Positions 57,716 through 64,000 of a stretch of DNA of 64,000 bases are shown piece by piece. The position numbers were made by a program, and so were the translations under genes. The notes under the pieces are model-generated. The model was not told where the DNA came from. It saw only the letters and a program-made list of their open reading frames with translations, and ran no database searches. Position 1 is the first letter of the stretch, and every line of letters starts with the position of its first letter. The stretch is taken from assembly GCA_015178975.1 (NCBI GenBank), contig WHVD01000011.1, positions 992,001-1,056,000 on the forward strand, in the 5' to 3' direction. Source of the DNA: Hysterangium stoloniferum. Lineage: Eukaryota > Basidiomycota > Agaricomycetes > Hysterangiales > Hysterangiaceae.

Positions 57716-59563
57716 ATGCAAAGCTATTCAGTCTCGTCGAATGAACCTTCCTTAATCCCAGAGTCGAAGAATGCCCGAAAGGAAATCCGCCAGGAGTCTA
57801 ATGATACCTACAACCGATTGCATTCCATCTCTGAAGACGCTGCGTTTATATCTCGCGTAGCCAACCTATACCCAAATTTCAAGGTTTTCCGTATGTGTCG
57901 ATGTATATTTGTGGTTCTGCCTTCAGTCGTTTATGACATTTGGAGATATAGCCAATTTACGATGCGGAGCTTGGTATGTTGATCCTAAAATCGTGAGCCT
58001 TCCAACTTCAAGCTCCAAGTTTGAGTTTCTTTTCTCTTGAAGAGCCGCTGAAATGGATATGCATTCTTGTCTAAGGCTCAAAGTGAGCCGGTATATTTCA
58101 AGTCTACCGATGGACACTTTGGACAGTGGTCATTCAATCTTCGACGTGCAAATCTCCACCTTCTTCGGGCTATGGACCAGTGCGAAGGGTATGATTTGAT
58201 ACTTCTACCAATCACGGGTATCTATCATGACATTATAAACCCAGAATCATCTTGGTCGACTCAACCCGCCATGGAAAACGTTTTCCCGATGCACTGTCGA
58301 AGACGATACCTATATGGTGTGCGGTCATAAATATGGCCACCGCAAAAGCTTCTTCACAAAGCCCTCTTTCTATGGACTATAAAGATAATCATAGACTGTA
58401 TACTCCCCCCGGAAGCGGTACTGATCGCACTTTCTCTATTCTCATAACTAACTCATTTTCTTGCCCTTCATTCCAAGTGAGCAGAAGCGAACATACTCAG
58501 ATAGAAGCCCGCCTACATGAATGGTCGGATCAGTTAATAGTAAGTCAATACATAGGTACAATATCAAGATATACACGCGGATACTTTCCGTCTAGACTTC
58601 GGAATTCTCCTTGCCGTCCCTGCGGAAGCCATTACGGCCAATATGGTTTACCCCCTCCAGCGACACATTACCCCCGCTTGATTCCCTCGATTTTACCCCT
58701 GTAGTCTGTATTTCAGCGTCCAAACTTGTATCCGAAGGACTGGAACGACGCTCCGCTGGATTTACCTATGTCCAAGGGTCAGGTGATGACCACGAATCAT
58801 GGAGCAGGGTAAAAGTGTCGCTATAATATCACAAATTCCCGCTTACCGATGATGTCCGTTAGGGTTTAACACCGGAGATGTTTTGGAAAAATAAAGAACA
58901 TCTTCTCTCTCTGTCTCGCTCTACTTTACTGGAAGAAATCTCTGCTTTGTTGGAGGCCGAGAGTCCTATGGACGGTCCGGCTGGGGCTGTTGTACCTGTA
59001 CTACATATAAGGGAACGCCTTGCCATTGGCACCCTTTCTGCACTAACTCCCGAATTGCTAGTAGATGGGAGGGCCTATGTGATTTTAGCAACGGATATTT
59101 CTACAATACGCCCAACCACTTCCGATGCCATCCTATGCTTACAAGTGCCAGCAGGAAAAAAGGGGCAACTCCAGTTTTTGACGGACGTCGTACCAAAATC
59201 TCTGCAATTTCTAAAATACCATTTAACTTCAAACAAGGACGCTGTGGTTCTCTGCGGAGACGGAAAAGACATGTCGGTCGGCGTCGTCCTAGTAGCCATA
59301 TGCTCGTTCTTTGACGATGACGGCGTGTTCATGAGTAGTAATGATGCAAATAATGCCCGTCAGTTCACATTTAATTTTAATACATAATCTAGCCTCTAAC
59401 AAGAAAAGAACCTATAGCCACTAAAAAATTTATCCAAAAACGTTTGCAATGGATTCTCTCGAATAACCCTCGGGCCAATCCCTCGCGCACAACTCTCAAG
59501 CGTGTCAACGAATATCTAATGTCGCAACCAAGAGGTCTCAATCCCGCCACCCGTGCTGTATAA
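57716..59563 (+). CDS. RIT1: initiator tRNA phosphoribosyl transferase RIT1
   Basis: Adds 2'-O-ribosyl phosphate to A64 of initiator tRNA-Met, which keeps that tRNA out of elongation. Family text: ARKEIRQESNDTYNRLHSI, EDAAFISRVANLYPNF, YFKSTDGHFGQWSFNLRRAN, LVDSTRHGKRFPDALSKT, IPIWCAVINMA. The C-terminal phosphatase-like domain has LCGDGKDMSVGVVLVA. The last intron (59359-59417) joins NNA to PTKKFIQKRLQWIL, followed by [20 protein letters not shown], ending at TAA 59561-59563. Start at 57716 (MQSYSVSS) is preferred because homologous sequence begins soon after; ATG 57566 is in frame. Its last 48 coding bases overlap the RIM13 coding end on the other strand. Confidence 0.9.
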
Positions 59564-62500
59564 CAGAATTTGAAACCCAGCCTCAATATTTGACGTGTAT
59601 GTTGAGGGAAGCAGAACATAATCGCCTGCAGCGATAGCAGTGTGGGGTATTAGAACCCCTGCGATAGCATCCGAGTACGGGCCAGAGCTCATGACTTGCC
59701 GACCAATGCCATCCGTTCCGCTCATCTCGCAAAGAGTCAGGTTTATGGCCACAGAGGGGGAATATTGTAAAAGTTGCATGCGTATCCTAGTAGCCGAAGA
59801 TAAATGATCGTCAGAACCTTACGCTTGTTACCATCTGTATCTATTCCTAGCGCTTACATTAAATGCATCGGGGTTGGTACACTCAGCTTGATGAGGGGGT
59901 TGGAATGGTATTTCCCAAAGCTGGGTGAACCTGCGGCTGTTTCTTCTTTCCTGCACCCACGAAGTCAGCCGAAATAAAAATTCAATATAAACGCATGACG
60001 CCGTACCACGCGTCACGAAGGGTCTTCGTATACATTCCTGCTCCCTCCATAGGTAAAAGTTCAATGTCAAATGCTCTCAAAGACTGTAAAGCAAGCTCAA
60101 ATGTGCCTTGTTGTCGTGGTTCAAAGGAAGATACGATCAGGGTGTATTGACCCGCTATAGCAAGGTCGAGTTCAATCTTTGGTCAAAATATTCTTTTGGC
60201 TGAAAGCGAAAAGAGCATACCCTTCAAATCTTGCTCGCCATACGCAACGCCGTATGAGTATGGGCCAGTATCTGCCACCACATCTCCCTCAAAGAGTCTG
60301 TGACCGTCAATAATAATACCTTGTATGATATCGATAAGACCTTACTCAGTGACGCGTTGACCATTTGACCAGACTAATTTAATATTAAAAGGTACATCCT
60401 TCGTTCCCTTCACAGAGAAACAAAAAGGAGCTCGATGGTTCGCATGGCTGACCTCACCAGTCGCATCCGTCCGCAGAGTCAAGGAATATTGAGGGTTTGT
60501 CATAAACGTCGGATATGTGTGGTTACCGCCTGAAGTTCGACTCGTAAGAGTTCCAGTCACCTGGTCAGTGTTAACATATTAATAATGTATGGATTTTTGG
60601 AATAATTACCGTATTACAATAAAAGCCCCTTTTAGACTTTCTTTCTAAAGTCACCTCGACGTGAGATAGGACTGTAATGGTATATCGAATGTCATTCTCC
60701 GCCCCTTCAAGGGAGGCAATCAGTGTCACGGCACTGTCTTCTGCACGGGGTATAAAGCGTTTCTGTGTAGAATTATGGATGCGGGATAAACGACAAGGGC
60801 AAAATGCATACCAAAACATGCACACTATTAGTATATACATCCTATGCGAGATTTCAATCAATATGAAAGGGTGGACGAGGAATCACTTACATGCACAGAT
60901 GGTTTATCCACAGAGTAAGCGACACGTGAATCATCGTGGACGACCGTATTGAGAGAAATGAAATGTGGTTCCTCGTGCTTATCCACGATATGTCGCGTAA
61001 GTAGAATCCATATTTCCCGCGAGTCCCCCCCTCGTATCAATAAACGTGCGCGATTGGAGATTATGGAAACTAAATGTATTTCTTTACTAAGAGGCGTGAA
61101 CAATTCCAAGACAACAAATAAATGCACCTGACGACCCCGTTCTTGGTAAAGCCTTGGCTACCTTCCAAATTCTGATACGCAAATGATTGAGTCGATGTTG
61201 GTCAGGAAGTATCAGGAAAACAGACCCATGAATATAGAACGAACGCGAAAATAGTGAAGGATCCCAGCTGAGATGAATTGTATCAAACCGAACACAAGTA
61301 TCTCGCCAGGTGAGGCGTAGAGAAGCTACCGAGGCGGGTAAACAAGCTTATAACTAAAATTTCCGTTAGCTACTTACAAGATGAAGGGCCTGGGGAATTT
61401 GGTAAGGTACGGGGAGATTCGGATGTGCTCCCTGAACCACGCCACGGATCAAGAAATGTAAGATATCTTTCATCGCCATCATCCTCCATGTCTGATAGGT
61501 TTTAATTTCAACATATATTAAAGTATTACTCAATTCGCGGTACTCACTAGATACGGCATAGTCATGGGCTGATAATAAATTATGACTGGTGCCACCATTT
61601 GACACAGGTGGGGTCCCCAATGTCATTAGACAGTGTCCTGTTTGAGAATTGAGTAATGACGGCGGGGGGAGCTGCGAATGGAGTGTACCTTTCAGAAATC
61701 CTTGAAAGATCCTGGACCACGTTCCTTCCATGCGAAATTCAGCACTGGAAGACCCACTGCGATAAGTAAACAACCCATGCTTCTTCATTTATACCTTACC
61801 TTCGAATGTGAATATGTTCCGGTATCCACCCGATGAGCGTACTTTTTTAATGACTCGTCAAAAAAGAAAACATCCCGGCCTTGGCGACCATGCAACGCAA
61901 GTTGCGACTTACTGTAAGTCTATTCCAGAGTTCCTAGGCAATAATCATGACTAGAGTCTTTTCAAGTACCATCCTAGACTTACGAGCCAGGAAAGTCATA
62001 TCCACCCATGAGTTTCATGTACTATGCTAAGATTGAGTGCAATGGCGAGGGTCGATGACTACACCCACTCACGGCTTTCTCTATTAAAGGGGGCCATAAT
62101 ACTTGTTTTTTCCCCGTAGAGACACCGAGGAGTTGGCCTGTCGGTGAGAAAGGGAGAGTGTCGTCAATGACTATATTATAGGTCAAAAATTACATCTTTG
62201 CTGCGTATATACCACTCGCACCAATCTGCTATGCATTATTGAACGGGACGTTCCGATTTAACAGAGTGACCCACCTTGCGCCACGTTCCATTCAGGAATA
62301 CTCGCACGGCATATTTGCCATTTGAAGCTAGGAGGGGCAATCCAGTCACATGCTGGGGATAAAGGGAAGATAGGCCGAGCTACAGTTCATGAGATCGAGA
62401 CTCAGGTACAACCTTTTGAAGTAAGATTGGACCGTTCGTACCATTGAGCCGAACCGTCTCTGATGACCGAGGCATACTGAAATCGCGGCCACCACTGAGC

Positions 62501-63111
62501 AATCTGTTACGACATTTTGTACCAGATCCGCTGGTAGAAGCGTGGTGTCTACTATACTTAGAGGGGATGGCAAGGCGGCGGCAGGGCGGCACCACCTTAC
62601 AGAATCACTCGGAGCAAGTGAGGGTTGGCCATCGGGATCCCTGCATGATAATATTATAGTTCAACGCTATCCAAACCAAACCATCAGTGGGATTTTCACC
62701 GATATAGATCTGTGCCTCCCTCAGCCCGGATATCTGCATCAAGCTGCCATGGGGGGAACCTGTGGCCATTCACAAGCGAAGATCTGTCTAAAATGTAACC
62801 TTGCTCCTCTAAAGGCCTTCTTTAACATGATAGAACGATCAGACACGTGGGCTCGCCTACTCACGAGCAGAATATGGATCAGCAGCCACCGGCCTCACAT
62901 CCTGCTTCACCTTTTTTATCTGTTCGGCCCGTTCGAGCGCTTTACTTGCGGCTGTTCTGCAGTTTGTCTTGGCAGGTGAATCTGGGAGAGTTTGAGCAAG
63001 GTGGATAAATGATTCTGCAGCCTTGATATGTAGTTCAAAAGCGGCGTCGAAATCTCTGTTGAGCTCTTTTTGGACAGCCTTTGCGCTTAGAGCCTGCGCT
63101 GAAGTTGACAT
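59516..63111 (-). CDS. RIM13: calpain-like protease RIM13/PalB
   Basis: Cysteine protease of the fungal ambient-pH pathway that, docked on ESCRT-III, processes the Rim101/PacC factor. The N-terminal MIT domain reads [23 protein letters not shown] in pieces. Then [19 protein letters not shown], the catalytic Cys in [10 protein letters not shown] (codon 62499-62501), [15 protein letters not shown], the block [37 protein letters not shown] and the catalytic His in SAHDYAVS. Where calpains carry Asn in NPW this gene has DPW (Asp codon 61448-61450). The C-terminal beta domains end with [15 protein letters not shown] and a TAG at 59516-59518. Start MSTSAQAL at 63111 leads straight into the MIT domain. 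Many introns. Confidence 0.9.
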
Positions 63112-63918
63112 AGTGGTGGGATAGATATAAACTCTCCACTCACCTCCGCTGTTTGGATTTCCTTGGCTGCCGACATTGACCGCCGTGTGTGTGTGGCGCC
63201 AAGCCGTCATACCTCGTCCAATCACGTGCTTGACCAACGAGGGATGAATGTTCAGTAATCCTAGCTTACAAGTCAAACGGCACACCGAATATAGGTGTGA
63301 TTCAAAATACTATATGTTATTGTAGTCTAATAATTAATAAAAAACATTCAAGCTCAGGGGGTACATACTAGATACGCGGAACTAGACTCCCTAATCTTTT
63401 TTCTCGAGTCGTAGGGGCTCCAACCAGCAACCAGAAATAAATACCAAGCGTCATTATCCGAACTATATAAAGACTTCCCCTCAAAAATGAGATAATTAAT
63501 GCTTTTAAATATATGTTTTTGCCATACTTGAACAAAACTCAAAAATGACAATTGGTTTATTTATATGGGTGTATGTAAAGGAGAAGAGGGCGGAAAAAGA
63601 AAAGAAAATTTGAACTACGCCATCTGATCAATACAGTGCGAGGTGTCCTCGATACGAAACATACTGCGAACTCACCGTTCTACCGCCTCCTAATTAGCCG
63701 AGAATATATATATATAAATATAATAAATGGCTCCTTGTCTGGTCCAAGAACTTTTTACTGGAACTGGCAAATTCAAGTTCCGCGTTTGGTAATGCCTCAA
63801 ACTCGAACACACTTCCAAAACAAAGTAACATTTATTTCTAAAATACAAGTAACAAAGTAGTGGTCATGATATACCCACCCACAATTTACCGAAACTGTCT
63901 CCTCAGACCTAGCTCGTT
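63112..63918. other. RIM13 upstream region and 3' flank of next gene
   Basis: About 800 bp, very AT-rich after 63290. CACGTG at 63224-63229 lies 113 bp before the RIM13 start. No additional gene could be supported. Confidence 0.55.
63224..63229. promoter_or_regulatory. CACGTG E-box before RIM13
   Basis: Perfect E-box in the context AATCACGTGC, at a normal promoter distance. Binding factor unknown. Confidence 0.35.
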
Positions 63919-64000
63919 AAATTGTTGCATTGTTGAAAATCAACTTATTCACTGTGCGAGGAGGAAGGTCGTACAACACATCCTTAGTCGCGAGACGGAT
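63919..64000 (-). CDS. C-terminal end of an unidentified gene (partial)
   Basis: From the window edge the minus strand reads IRLATKDVLYDLPPRTVNK and LIFNNATI before TAA at 63919-63921. The text looks like real protein and the frame is open to the edge, but 26 codons do not allow naming a family. It may be an intron-exon mix; the rest lies outside the window. Confidence 0.45.

Noticed and set aside
63354..63551. 65-codon minus-strand frame upstream of RIM13
   Set aside because: AT-rich, no family likeness, consistent with chance.
1..64000. tRNA genes, rRNA, CRISPR arrays
   Set aside because: Several GTTCGAA-like strings were inspected (for example near 10171, 19480, 49761) but none sits in a cloverleaf-capable context; no regularly spaced repeats except the promoter minisatellite.

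Overview
This window is nuclear DNA of a fungus, most likely a mushroom-forming basidiomycete (Agaricomycotina). Nearly every gene is split by many introns of about 40-76 nt. The protein families are fungal: GH5 exo-beta-1,3-glucanase, a CFEM protein, an OPT transporter, Rim13/PalB calpain and Rit1. No rRNA, tRNA, CRISPR array or prokaryotic operon was seen. All exon structures here were read by eye from splice signals and family conservation, so outer coordinates are firmer than most inner ones.

Layout: GCN1 (1-8776, +, its first ~100 codons lie outside the window); geranylgeranyl diphosphate synthase (8836-10249, -); mitochondrial ketopantoate hydroxymethyltransferase (10611-11628, -); a GPI-anchored CFEM protein (12040-12825, +); an F-box-like Cys-containing protein (13530-16003, -); a PPxY arrestin-like protein (16315-17726, -); a gene-poor 1.6 kb; an EHT1-type alpha/beta hydrolase (19366-21100, -); a PHO86-like membrane protein (21750-22673, -); a pinin-domain protein (23001-24089, -) divergent from a very short SRP72 (24261-25315, +); a membrane-anchored GH5 glucanase (25492-28360, -); a four-copy 66-bp tandem repeat directly in front of UTP20 (29419-37870, +); CTK3 (37967-39071, -); an OPT transporter (40452-43601, +); a HAUS3-like coiled-coil protein (43930-45867, -) divergent from KRI1 (45955-48313, +); neutral ceramidase (49039-52457, -); a decayed LINE 3' end (52986-53931, -); a disordered Ser/Pro-rich protein (54284-57019, -); RIT1 (57716-59563, +) whose coding end overlaps that of calpain RIM13 (59516-63111, -); and the last codons of an unidentified gene (63919-64000, -).

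The genes are mainly unrelated housekeeping functions: amino-acid starvation signalling and translation (GCN1, RIT1), ribosome assembly (UTP20, KRI1), secretion and the cell surface (SRP72, CFEM, GH5, OPT), lipid metabolism (GGPP synthase, hydrolase, ceramidase), pantothenate synthesis, CTD kinase and pH signalling. No biosynthetic cluster or dedicated new system is evident. The most noteworthy signals are four GC-AG introns in three genes, two of which (plus one GT-AG intron in GCN1) have lengths divisible by three and no stop; a 48-bp coding overlap between RIT1 and RIM13; an Asp where the calpain family has its catalytic Asn in RIM13; a strikingly compact SRP72; a tandem repeat in the UTP20 promoter; and several palindromic promoter sites (CACGTG, TGACGTCA, ACGCGT and two 14-bp perfect palindromes).
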